Shown piece by piece: positions 56,169-64,000 of a stretch of 64,000 nt of DNA. The position numbers and the translations under genes were made by a program. The DNA is taken from NCBI GenBank assembly GCA_947502355.1, contig CANMZP010000017.1, positions 23,624 to 87,623 on the forward strand. The letters are read 5' to 3'. The stretch is from an uncultured Thalassotalea sp. (GTDB lineage Bacteria > Pseudomonadota > Gammaproteobacteria > Enterobacterales > Alteromonadaceae). Numbering within the stretch: the stretch's first letter is position 1; every line of letters starts with the position of its first letter. The notes beneath the pieces were generated by a model. That model searched no databases. It was not told the DNA's origin and saw only the letters and a program-made list of their open reading frames with translations.

Positions 56169-57899
56169 TTAATACAAGCCTACTATTTTTCCTTTCTCAT
56201 CAATGTCTACATTCATGAAAGCTGGTTTTTCGCTTAAGCCAGGCATGGTCATTACGTTTGTGCAAAGGGCATAAATGAAACCGGCTCCGAAGCAACATTT
56301 TATTTCATTAATGTGGATTGAAAAGTTTTCAGGTGAGCCGAGTAGCTTGGGATTATCGCTAATTGACACTGGGGTTTTCGCTATACAAACCTGCATTTGC
56401 TTTAGGTTCATACTTTCAAACTCTTCTAGTTGTTGTGCTGCTTTTTCTGAAAATTGCACTTTATTAGCGCCGTAGCCTTTGATTGCTATGGTTTCTATTT
56501 TTTCTAAAAGGCTTAAATTCATATCATACAAGTAATTGAATTTTGCAGGTTGGTTGCATGCCGTTATTACTTTTTCAGCAAGGTTTACCGCCCCTTCCCC
56601 ACCCTTTACGAAGGCTTGAGATAAGGCCACATCAACGTGTTTACCCTTGAAGGTGTCTGTTATGAGTTCTCTTACTTGGTTTAACTCTGCTTTTGTGTCT
56701 TGTGGGAATTGGTTTATGGCAACGACTACCGGAACCCCATATTTGAGTACGTTTTCAATATGCCACTTTAAGTTACTGAAACCTTTTTCAATGGCAGTAC
56801 TGTTATCGTTAATCGTTTCGTCTTCGCTAAGTCCTGAATGGCTCTTAATGGCTCGACATGTTGCCACAACTACCGCACAACTTGGTAAATTACCTGACTG
56901 TCTGGCTTTAATATTACAGCCTTTTTCAAACCCCATGTCCGAGCCAAAACCACCTTCGGTTATGACATAATCGGCACAGGTTAAACCGATTTCATCGGCG
57001 ATAATCGATGAGTTACCATGCGCTATGTTAGCAAAAGGCCCACTATGTACCAATGCTGGTACACCTTCATTCGTTTGCATTAATGTAGGTTCAATTACGT
57101 CTTTTAAGATGACGGTCATTGAACCTGCCACTTGCAAATCGTCGGCCGTAACAGGATTTCCCTCAAGATTGTAACCTAATACAATTCGGCCTATGCGTTT
57201 ACGCATATCGACAAAGCTCGTTGATAAGGCAATAATCGCCATTAACTCCGATGCTGCGGTAATACTAAAACCATCGGCACGTTTAAAACCATTAATGTTT
57301 TTACCTGGTTGGTTAATGCCGACATCAATCATTCTTAATGCACGGTCGTTATGATCTACCGAGCGTTGCCATACCACATTTTGCGGGTCAATTTTTAAAG
57401 CTTTATAACCCGTGCGCTTTTCGTAATCCGCGTAACCTAGGCGTTGTTCATGATAAATTCGCGCATCTATTGCTGCTGCCGCCAAGTTATGTGCCGATGT
57501 TATGGCATGGATGTCCCCCGTACAGTGCAAGTTTAGTTCATCCATTGGTACCACTTGGCTATACCCACCTCCTGCTGCGCCGCCTTTTGTGCCGAAGATT
57601 GGCCCCAATGATGGTTGGCGTATACAGGCGATGGCTTTAGCATTTAATGCTTGTAGGCCCTGAGTTAGTCCAATCGTGGTTACCGTTTTACCTTCACCAT
57701 ACTTAGTTGGCGACATAGCGGTAACATAAACCAGCTTGCCTTTCTTTTTGGAGGGCTGTTCATTAAGGAGTTTTAACTTAACTTTGGCCTTAAACTCGCC
57801 ATAATTACGTAAATATTTTGTTGGAATGTTAATTGATTGGGCGATTTCAGTGATCGGTTTTAATATGGCTTTTTGTGATATTTGCAAGTCGGATAACAT
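56169..57899 (-). CDS. fhs: Formate-tetrahydrofolate ligase
   Basis: Fhs makes 10-formyl-THF from formate, THF and ATP for one-carbon metabolism. The 576-residue protein has the ATP-binding [35 protein letters not shown], the [10 protein letters not shown] block and [13 protein letters not shown], all diagnostic. It is about 20 residues longer than common forms. It appears monocistronic and is unrelated to the polysaccharide genes. Confidence 0.97.
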   Translation of the reverse strand: MLSDLQISQKAILKPITEIAQSINIPTKYLRNYGEFKAKVKLKLLNEQPSKKKGKLVYVTAMSPTKYGEGKTVTTIGLTQGLQALNAKAIACIRQPSLGPIFGTKGGAAGGGYSQVVPMDELNLHCTGDIHAITSAHNLAAAAIDARIYHEQRLGYADYEKRTGYKALKIDPQNVVWQRSVDHNDRALRMIDVGINQPGKNINGFKRADGFSITAASELMAIIALSTSFVDMRKRIGRIVLGYNLEGNPVTADDLQVAGSMTVILKDVIEPTLMQTNEGVPALVHSGPFANIAHGNSSIIADEIGLTCADYVITEGGFGSDMGFEKGCNIKARQSGNLPSCAVVVATCRAIKSHSGLSEDETINDNSTAIEKGFSNLKWHIENVLKYGVPVVVAINQFPQDTKAELNQVRELITDTFKGKHVDVALSQAFVKGGEGAVNLAEKVITACNQPAKFNYLYDMNLSLLEKIETIAIKGYGANKVQFSEKAAQQLEEFESMNLKQMQVCIAKTPVSISDNPKLLGSPENFSIHINEIKCCFGAGFIYALCTNVMTMPGLSEKPAFMNVDIDEKGKIVGLY

Positions 57900-58055
57900 A
57901 TCTATTCCCTTATAATTGTTTGAATAGTTAGGAAAATAACATTTCGTGAGATAAATATAATTTTAACTTCAGTTTAAAAAATTGCTTTGATCTTTGTTAA
58001 AAAATTTATTTTTGCGCCATACTTTTCTACTCATATTGCTTATAAGGAAATAACA

Positions 58056-58508
58056 ATGTCTAGAGACCGACTTTTTAAGGGCCGGGTATCTTTACCTAAT
58101 TACGCTTACCACCTAACGTTTTGTACCGAGAATCGAAATACGGTATTTACCGATTTCGCTTGCGCTCGGGTATTTATCAATGAGCTTAAGTCGATTACCA
58201 CTAAGGGAGAGGTAAATACACTTGCTTGGGTTGTTATGCCCGATCATATTCATTGGTTGGTGCAGTTAAACCACAATACCAAACTACACAATATTGCCAA
58301 AACAGTGAAGGCCAAATAGGCATTAGAAATAAATAAGTTGATAAACCGTAAAGGCACGTTATGGCAAAAAGGATTTCACGACCATGCGATTAGGGATGAA
58401 AAGCAATTTATTGGTACCGCTAGATATATTGTTGCCAATCCTTTACGCGCCCAATTAGTTTCACATATTGGTGCTTATCCACATTGGGATGCCATATGGT
58501 TGGAATAA
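58056..58508 (+). pseudogene. REP-associated tyrosine transposase (RAYT) with in-frame amber codon
   Basis: The frame starts after AAGGA with MSRDRLFKGRVSLPNYAYHLTF and keeps the HUH motif (VVMPDHIHWLVQL). TAG at 58317-58319 interrupts it after KAK. The same frame continues ALEINKLINRKGTLWQKGFHDHAIR and ARYIVANPLRAQLV with the candidate catalytic Tyr, then stops at 58506-58508. Relatives usually have Ser at the amber position, consistent with a TCG to TAG change. Without suppression the product is a short N-terminal fragment. Family 2 REP elements flank it directly. Confidence 0.85.
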
Positions 58509-58514
58509 CCAGCT

Positions 58515-58775
58515 CGCGGGGGTAGATTTATTGAATAACTAACCCGTTGGGGCGGATTTATCCGCCCTTTGGTTTAGGGTTTTATCATTTATTTGGGCGA
58601 TTGAAATCGCCCAAACTACCCCCCAGCAACGCACCACTGCCTCGGGACTGGATTTATTGAATCAAATCAACTCTTTGGGGCGGATTCATTGAATAACGAT
58701 CCCGTTGAGGCGGATTTATCCGCCCTATGGTTTAGGGTTTTATCATTTATTTAGGCGATTGAAATCGCCCCAACC
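58515..58775. repeat. REP-pair elements (family 2) next to the RAYT
   Basis: Two cognate units of about 165 bp carry gttggggcggatttatccgccc or gttgaggcgg, a conserved ggtttagggttttatcatttattt spacer, and the inverted partner ggcgattgaaatcgcc. REP elements are expected beside their RAYT, and this pairing is seen here. Confidence 0.8.
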
Positions 58776-58781
58776 ATAAAC

Positions 58782-60092
58782 CTAACACCTCGTAATCATT
58801 TTTCTCATTCCAGAAAAAATTGCATTAGCTATAGTTTCAGGAAACCCAATGGGCAGCTTTCTCGTTACCCGATCAATTACCACCTCTACTTCAGCTTTTA
58901 CTTGGTTAATTATCTTCTGCATCTTATCTGGATTAAAACCAACCTCATTTGCGGTAGCTAAAAAATGTCTGGGGTAAATATAATCGCATTCATACTTTTT
59001 GCCCTTACTGCCCTTAAGGCCCATCGCAAGTTTCAGATCCCTCATATGTAAGCCTTGTCCACCTAAAACTGGATAAGCACTCAAGATATCGTACAAAGGC
59101 GTTAAACGATAAGTTCCATGTGGCCCAATGAATACAGAAAAGTTCTTGGCATGACCATCAATGGCTCCAAGCAACCAAAATATAACTTGGGTTTTCATTA
59201 ACATTTCACGATCTTGTAACGGATAACTCGAGCCCATGAGGTGCGCCATAATATCCTTAATCCCTGGCCCACCATCTTGTTCATATTTTTGGCCGGATGG
59301 AATATTTAATACTTGGCAATAGTCCTCTTGAGGGAGCCTTAGAATAGCGTTTCTTTCTTTATCATAAACTCGGTCGAATCTTTCCACTGCTAAGGCTTTA
59401 ATTTCATCAAATTCAAGAATTTCACAATTAGGAACCGGTAAGCCGAACTCTTTTGCTATAGACATGCAAATGAACTCATTTTCAACACTGTCCGAAAGAT
59501 CGATTATATGAGAGTGGCTTTTAATTTTACCTATTGGTAGCTTGATGATATGAGTAGTAGGCGTGGTGTTTAGTGGTAAACACCAGGTTCCCTCATGGAA
59601 GAGTAATGCCGTTTTTTCCTGAGCACCGGCAATGGAAATTCTGAAATCATCTAGATCAGTGATCATTCCTAAAGGCGCACCTGATTGGTATCCCTGAAGA
59701 ATTGCAACCATTTGTTCTTGTGTTAATACTTGATACGCGATTGGATGAACGCTTGGAGGCGGTGTATTTTCTCGGACAAATTGTAAAGCGCCAACGCAGT
59801 CTTGACCGACTTCAGTTAATAGATCAAACGGCTGACTGGAAGGTGCTTTATACCTTGCGACAATTCGCTCCCTGATTAATGGGTTATCAGGAAGAAGATT
59901 GTCAAAATAGTTGAAAACATTATCCCCCTTAAAAGCCAGTTTTCGCAAAGGCATCGAGAGCGAGATTGGCCGGGAGCCTGCTAAATTAAGCCAACCGTTA
60001 TCATAACTAAACTCATTCGCACCGCTACTTTTCTTGCTATAAGTGCCAATTACATGACCATTCATGTACACCTTAAGGCGTTGCTCTACCAT
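58782..60092 (-). CDS. hipA: HipA-family serine/threonine kinase toxin
   Basis: HipA toxins phosphorylate translation factors such as GltX and induce dormancy. The 436-residue protein has the couple_hipA N-terminal domain, RISIAGAQEKTALLF (Ser153, equivalent to the autophosphorylated Ser150 of E. coli), AVERFDR, the catalytic loop IDGHAKNFSVF (Asp312, Asn317) and the metal Asp335 in YDILSA. All key residues are intact. It overlaps hipB by 7 nt as a typical toxin-antitoxin operon. Confidence 0.93.
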   Translation of the reverse strand: MVEQRLKVYMNGHVIGTYSKKSSGANEFSYDNGWLNLAGSRPISLSMPLRKLAFKGDNVFNYFDNLLPDNPLIRERIVARYKAPSSQPFDLLTEVGQDCVGALQFVRENTPPPSVHPIAYQVLTQEQMVAILQGYQSGAPLGMITDLDDFRISIAGAQEKTALLFHEGTWCLPLNTTPTTHIIKLPIGKIKSHSHIIDLSDSVENEFICMSIAKEFGLPVPNCEILEFDEIKALAVERFDRVYDKERNAILRLPQEDYCQVLNIPSGQKYEQDGGPGIKDIMAHLMGSSYPLQDREMLMKTQVIFWLLGAIDGHAKNFSVFIGPHGTYRLTPLYDILSAYPVLGGQGLHMRDLKLAMGLKGSKGKKYECDYIYPRHFLATANEVGFNPDKMQKIINQVKAEVEVVIDRVTRKLPIGFPETIANAIFSGMRKMITRC

Positions 60093-60337
60093 TTCTCATT
60101 CCAACCATCAAAACTTGAGGTATCCGTTGAACGAGGCTTTATATCAACTTCTAAATTCAATGCCGCTAAAATTTTAAACAAGGTGGCAATTTTAGTCGTT
60201 TCTGGCTTAAGCTCAAAACTTGATACCGTGTCTTGCCTGATCCCAATTTCCTTGGCGACATCAGACTGGGTAAGTTTTGCATCAAGCCTGTATTCTTTGA
60301 TCATGCTTGCGAGTTGATTCGGGCTAGTTACTTTCAT
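60086..60337 (-). CDS. hipB: HipB-family HTH antitoxin
   Basis: This 83-residue XRE-type DNA-binding protein contains LTQSDVAKEIGIRQDTVSSFE as the helix-turn-helix and ends in a flexible DTSSFDGWNEKW tail. It should bind HipA and autoregulate the operon. The start at 60337 (MKVTSPNQ) is preferred; a longer frame extends into the operator repeats. Three 28-bp-spaced repeats lie immediately upstream. Confidence 0.9.
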   Translation of the reverse strand: MKVTSPNQLASMIKEYRLDAKLTQSDVAKEIGIRQDTVSSFELKPETTKIATLFKILAALNLEVDIKPRSTDTSSFDGWNEKW

Positions 60338-60344
60338 GATTGTA

Positions 60345-60406
60345 TACACGTTAAAACAGGTAAACAAAAGCATACACGCTTTAACGGGTAAACACAAGCG
60401 TACACG
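60345..60406. promoter_or_regulatory. Operator-like direct repeats upstream of hipB
   Basis: TACACG recurs at 60345, 60373 and 60401, exactly 28 bp apart, within longer similar units (ttaaaacaggtaaac / tttaacgggtaaac). Regular spacing in the promoter of an autoregulated antitoxin suggests HipB-binding sites. Confidence 0.6.
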
Positions 60407-60432
60407 CTACAACAGTTATGATACACATATTA

Positions 60433-60515
60433 TCGCTCCAACGATACCCTAGCAACGCACCACCACCGTTGGGCCGGATTTATCCGCCCACTAACATAGA
60501 GGTGATTAAAAACAC
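60433..60515. repeat. Degenerate family 2 REP element
   Basis: An isolated copy with cgttgggccggatttatccgccc and a partly decayed inverted partner lies between hipB and the CoiA-like gene. Confidence 0.55.
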
Positions 60516-61448
60516 TTAATCGGTTATATAAGAGCGTAGTTTTCGAATATTTAAACCTGATTTACAACCTGGGCATTTATCTTGTTTTGGCCTTGGCCAA
60601 TGACCATCAAAACGAATTTTACAGTTTATGCATTTTAACTCGGCGTTCACCGGCCCAGATATAAACGCAGGATCAATATCTACTCTTTTGTATTGTTTCT
60701 TAGCTTGTTGGACTCTTTTTAATTCTTCGGCTGCCAACCGTTTGCGATTAGCCTCTTGTTTTTCTTTTTCAACTCGCTGTCGTGCTTCTTCTCGTGCCAT
60801 AGCTTTCTTTTTCTTATCTTCTTGAAGTGCTAATTCTTTTCGCTGACACTTCAACTCTCGACGATGAAACACCCACGATTTCAAATACGGTGTGGCTTGA
60901 ATTATATGTTCAAGATAAGCAGAAAAAGACTCAAAGCCAGCACCTTTATAATCAATCTGCTCAGGGGCTTGTATGTAAATAACACCATCCATATCGGATT
61001 GCTCATAATGACTTACATCCAGGCTGGCCGTATGTGAAAAAATAACCCCAAGCTTATGATCATTAACATGAATAACCAAATCAACATCAGAGCAGGTTTC
61101 TGTCACTTGTTGATACTCAATGGTATGCGAGAGTGAAATGACAACAGACTCGTCTTGCAATTGGTAATGCTTTAGGTATTCAGGCAAGAAAATGCGGTGG
61201 CCTTGAAGGAGAAGTTGAGTATAGAAAAGTTTAAACGCTTGAGTCCATGAAAAATCACATTCTACTCGCCCATCCAATGATTCGAAGGCGGCATCGTGAG
61301 CAAAATGCCATTCATTACTCCCTTGGCGAGCAAGCAGTGGTTGACCACAACTAATGCAAACACAATCGCATTGGCGACCGCGCTGTACCGCATAAACATC
61401 CACCAACTTTCCTGTGTCTTTTTTCTTGGCAAAAGGTATCAATAACAT
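60516..61448 (-). CDS. CoiA-like zinc-ribbon protein of unknown role
   Basis: A protein of 310 residues from the start at 61448, chosen for its strong GGAGGGG site. The N-terminus resembles the competence protein CoiA zinc-finger and nuclease-like region (CISCGQPLLARQGSNEWHFAHDA). A nuclease-like beta core (DVDLVIH, LGVIFSHTASLDVSHYEQ) follows. Then comes a long Lys/Glu/Arg coiled coil (about 215-265) and a C-terminal zinc ribbon (CINCKIRFDGH..CPGCKSG). Function is unknown. It is bracketed by REP elements, suggesting mobility of this locus. Confidence 0.65.
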   Translation of the reverse strand: MLLIPFAKKKDTGKLVDVYAVQRGRQCDCVCISCGQPLLARQGSNEWHFAHDAAFESLDGRVECDFSWTQAFKLFYTQLLLQGHRIFLPEYLKHYQLQDESVVISLSHTIEYQQVTETCSDVDLVIHVNDHKLGVIFSHTASLDVSHYEQSDMDGVIYIQAPEQIDYKGAGFESFSAYLEHIIQATPYLKSWVFHRRELKCQRKELALQEDKKKKAMAREEARQRVEKEKQEANRKRLAAEELKRVQQAKKQYKRVDIDPAFISGPVNAELKCINCKIRFDGHWPRPKQDKCPGCKSGLNIRKLRSYITD

Positions 61449-61610
61449 TACGCCCCCCTCCAGTGTGAGTTCATCTTTCGCGTTAAGGCGACGCACATCA
61501 AAACTAAAATGAACTTAGCGAAAAATGCCAGCAATTTCCACATGTTATTTTGAAATATATTCCCTAATATTAGTAGTGCACCTTAGGGTTGGTTTGACCT
61601 ACCAAAAACA

Positions 61611-61920
61611 GGCGATTAAAATCGCCCCAACGCTAATCCCAGCAACGTACCACCGCCGTTGGGGCGGATTTATCCGTCCGATAACATAAAGGCGATTAAA
61701 ATCGCCCCAACGCTAAACCGGCAACGTACCACCGCCGTTGGGGCGGATTTATCCGTCTGATAACATAAAGGCGATTAAAATCGCCCCAACGATAATCCCT
61801 ACAACGTACCACCGCCGTTGGGGCGGATTTATCCGCTCACTAACAAATGGGCGATTAAAATCGCCCCAACGCTAATCCCAGCAACGTACCACCGCCGTTG
61901 GGGCGGATTTATCCGCCCTT
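61611..61920. repeat. Tandem REP-pair array, family 2 (about 80-bp period)
   Basis: ggcgattaaaatcgccccaacg starts at 61611, 61691, 61770 and 61850. Each copy is followed by cgttggggcggatttatccg in the opposite orientation. The CGTTGGGG/CCCCAACG ends can close an outer stem around the two hairpins. The plan and period parallel the family 1 array at 17404. The array abuts the hydrolase stop codon. Confidence 0.85.
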
Positions 61921-61929
61921 TGGTTATGG

Positions 61930-62892
61930 TTATGTTTCGTTATTTAACCATTCTTTTAATACGTTGGTGAATTTTGGGTGGACTAAATATCCTGTGGCGC
62001 TGTGTGGATTGGATTTACCATTTCTTACCGTTAAGTTATAAATACCGGTAATGTCTTTTATTTTTGACTCTATTAAACCAAGCTTGTACATTTGCTCGAA
62101 ATCGTTCGCGAGCTTGCTGTCGTGGCTTATATAGTCGTCTTTAGCGGCGATGTTAATCCATTTCTTTATGTTGTTTGGGTACTTATTTTTGCCTTTGCTT
62201 ATTGCTCCCTTTAGTTGTTGCTTTACGTTTTCATCTGACAATGGGGAACCTAGGGTTACCAACAAGTCTATTTTTTTATTGGCGTATTCGCTGAACCGGT
62301 ATTCGCTGTAATGGCTAAATTTCCATAGTGTATCGTAAGCTATTAACGACCCTAAGCTGTGCGCCACTAACATGACTTCATCATCAGCCTCAAAGGCGGC
62401 TTTTAATTCTAGGGTTAGGCGATGACGAAGGTTAGAGCCAAAATACGACTCATGGTTCCAGTATTCTTGCATATCTGGGGCAACAATAGACACTAATGGT
62501 TTGCCCAAACGAAGTAATGCCAAAGCGCCAGAAAAGGTGTCGGCTAAACCTTCCATTAAAAAACCAAGTTTACTGACTTTTTTGTAGCTGGTTTTATTAA
62601 ATTGCGCTGTTGAATAGGTTTTTAGGGTATTTAATGCGGCGACTCTTGAGGTTATGTCGTCGGGAATGGGCTTACCTTGTTCGTTATGTAAAAATGCATT
62701 TGATAAATCACCATAATAGACGAAACGCATTTTTACATTGTTACTCCCTCCATTGTGACTTTCAACTGCAGGAAGTACTTCAGGGTGATCACGATGCAGT
62801 CCATGTTTGACGGCATCTAACCATAGTTTTTCTAAATCATGCTCTAGTGGTTTGGTATCTCGACCGTGAATTAGGATGATTCGTTTTGCCAT
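61930..62892 (-). CDS. Alpha/beta hydrolase-like protein
   Basis: The 320-residue protein starts KRIILIHGRDTKP and carries the nucleophile elbow LVAHSLGSLIAYD (Ser179). It then has LLVTLGSPLSDENVKQQL and a C-terminal HSATGYLVHPKF that could supply the catalytic His. These are features of alpha/beta hydrolases, but substrate and pathway are unknown. It has no signal peptide. The gene stands between a REP array and rfaH. Confidence 0.75.
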   Translation of the reverse strand: MAKRIILIHGRDTKPLEHDLEKLWLDAVKHGLHRDHPEVLPAVESHNGGSNNVKMRFVYYGDLSNAFLHNEQGKPIPDDITSRVAALNTLKTYSTAQFNKTSYKKVSKLGFLMEGLADTFSGALALLRLGKPLVSIVAPDMQEYWNHESYFGSNLRHRLTLELKAAFEADDEVMLVAHSLGSLIAYDTLWKFSHYSEYRFSEYANKKIDLLVTLGSPLSDENVKQQLKGAISKGKNKYPNNIKKWINIAAKDDYISHDSKLANDFEQMYKLGLIESKIKDITGIYNLTVRNGKSNPHSATGYLVHPKFTNVLKEWLNNET

Positions 62893-63002
62893 TATGTGCG
62901 CTTATCTTGTTTTAATTTTTATAAACTATAGACACAAACAGTGGTTTTGCTAAAACAATGGCTTAATTTGATTCCAGGTAAACCTGAAGTTATTAATATT
63001 GG

Positions 63003-63536
63003 TTATTTCGAATCAGCTTCTTTATCGATTAAGTCATTTTCTACCGACACTTCATTCTCTTGACCTAATAGTTTGATCATCAAAACACTTCGCTCTAAGC
63101 CATCTTTGGCTTTGTATATCGCTTGCAAGCCTTTAAATGGCCCTTCATTGATATTGACTTTATCGCCTGCTTGATAATTTAACAGTTGTGCGAGTGTTTT
63201 CTTGGCGTCTTGAGTTTGCTGCATATCCGTTTGTATTTTTTCAACAATATGATCAGATATAACGGCGTGTTTCATCCCAAAGCGGACAAAACTGCCTATG
63301 CCTCGAGTTGAACGGATGGCATTGAAGTTGGCTGTAGAGTTATCAAGGTGAATAAACAGATAACTTGGGAACAATGGTTCCATTGATACGGTTTTGCTAC
63401 CTTGGCGTTTTTTTACCTTAGACACTTTGGGTAAAAAAACTTCGTATCCCTGGCTTTTTAAATTATCGAATGCACGTTGTTCTTCACGTGGCTTGCTGGT
63501 TAATACATACCATTGTTTGTAGATAGATTCAGACAT
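63003..63536 (-). CDS. rfaH: Transcription antiterminator RfaH
   Basis: RfaH is the NusG paralogue that prevents termination in long surface-polysaccharide operons. From the ATG at 63536 it has 177 residues. The NGN domain carries QWYVLTSKPREEQRAFDNLKSQGYEVFLP and SMEPLFPSYLFIHLD. The C-terminal KOW-like part is YQAGDKVNINEGPFKGLQAIYKAKDG. A TTG-started longer form is possible. Its location beyond the wza operon fits a role in that locus, but no ops site was seen. Confidence 0.92.
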   Translation of the reverse strand: MSESIYKQWYVLTSKPREEQRAFDNLKSQGYEVFLPKVSKVKKRQGSKTVSMEPLFPSYLFIHLDNSTANFNAIRSTRGIGSFVRFGMKHAVISDHIVEKIQTDMQQTQDAKKTLAQLLNYQAGDKVNINEGPFKGLQAIYKAKDGLERSVLMIKLLGQENEVSVENDLIDKEADSK

Positions 63537-63754
63537 ACTTATCAAGAGCAACTTTACTTTGAAAAAATTGCTAACAACTCCTAGTTTTGGTTTTATCAGC
63601 TTTGTTTGTTCAATGATTTATTGTAACAATTCAAAGCAAAGTAGGATTATAGTTAATCTTCTTGGTTAAAACCATTTTATCTGGCTAGCTAGTGTTTGTT
63701 TGCTCGATATATGAGCATTTAAATTCCTAAAAATAATTATATGTTTGAATTTTA
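63537..63754. other. Upstream region of rfaH, nothing else recognised
   Basis: About 200 AT-rich bases hold the presumed rfaH promoter. No open frame or RNA gene is apparent. Confidence 0.4.
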
Positions 63755-64000
63755 TTCAAGCCAGATAAATCAGGCACTACAGGTGGATTCGTTCACACAG
63801 CCGTAGTGTCGGTTTTAACCGACTTTGATTGAAATATTTACCGTTAGCCAGATACATCAGGCACTACAGGTGGATTCGTTCACACAGCCGTAGTGTCGGT
63901 TTTAACCGACTTTAGATTGAAACATTTACCGTTAGCCAGATACATCAGGCACTACAGGTGGATTCGTTCACACAGCCGTAGTGTCGGTTTTAACCGACTT
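63755..64000. repeat. Tandem REP-pair array, family 1 (about 87-bp period), running off the window
   Basis: cgtagtgtcggttttaaccgac occurs at 63802, 63889 and 63977, alternating with agccagatacatcaggcactac. Spacers contain an identical aggtggattcgttcacacag. This is the same element family as at 17404-17806 but with a different spacer, so the arrays expanded independently. Confidence 0.85.

Noticed and set aside
61611..61920. Possible CRISPR array
   Set aside because: Units are about 80 bp and the intervening sequences are themselves repeated and palindromic. There are no unique spacers and no cas genes. The same reasoning applies to 17404-17806 and 63755-64000.

Overview
The window looks like chromosomal DNA of a low-GC marine gammaproteobacterium, most likely Alteromonadales near Colwellia or Thalassotalea. 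The grounds are the dnaX-ybaB and apt neighbourhood, a COG3767-type low-complexity protein, RfaH beside a Wza/Wzx/Wzy surface-polysaccharide locus, and REP-like repeats with RAYT transposases. The placement is an inference from gene content and codon use; no rRNA or tRNA gene was seen.

Positions 1-7140 are the end of an integrated mobile element. It holds the tail of an unknown gene, an HNH endonuclease, two unknown or regulatory genes, a long structured palindrome, a RecA-fold ATPase of the RepA/AAA_25 type, a small zinc-ribbon protein, an excisionase-like protein and an Arm-DUF3596 tyrosine integrase. The integrase lies next to ybaB, where recR would usually follow.

Positions 7190-14365 are core and small accessory genes: ybaB; dnaX, with a convincing E. 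coli-like -1 frameshift site; apt; a CheY-like regulator with a tiny membrane protein behind a perfect FNR box; an orphan HvfA-like EGKCG-repeat precursor; a roughly 1 kb gene-poor stretch; and a Y1-type transposase relative that lacks its HUH histidines.

Positions 14387-55076 are a large surface-polysaccharide region. galU and a VanZ-like gene come first, followed by a frameshifted manC copy and a 78-bp REP-pair array. The minus-strand block 17814-29196 has a WbpM-like dehydratase, a PglC-like initiating transferase, an epimerase/reductase, GT2 and GT61 transferases, a flippase and the FdtA, FdtC-like and FdtB enzymes. It is divergent from rmlBADC. A second minus-strand block (55076 to 33146) carries Wza, Wzz, Gmm, Gmd, an Fcl/ColC-like enzyme, ColD, a second flippase, glycosyltransferases including GT11, a Wzy-like polymerase, ManC, WecG-like, ManB, Ugd, WecA-like and Wzi. 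Rho-independent terminators split it into at least three transcription units. Together the genes predict dTDP-Fuc3NAc or Qui3NAc, GDP-colitose and/or GDP-fucose, UDP-GlcA and a UDP-QuiNAc/FucNAc-type primer sugar.

Positions 55200-64000 hold fhs, a RAYT interrupted by an amber codon, a hipBA toxin-antitoxin pair with 28-bp operator-like repeats, a CoiA-like zinc-ribbon protein, an alpha/beta hydrolase and rfaH. These are separated by arrays of two REP-like families built on the same plan of two inverted GTAG/GTTG-headed palindromes per unit.
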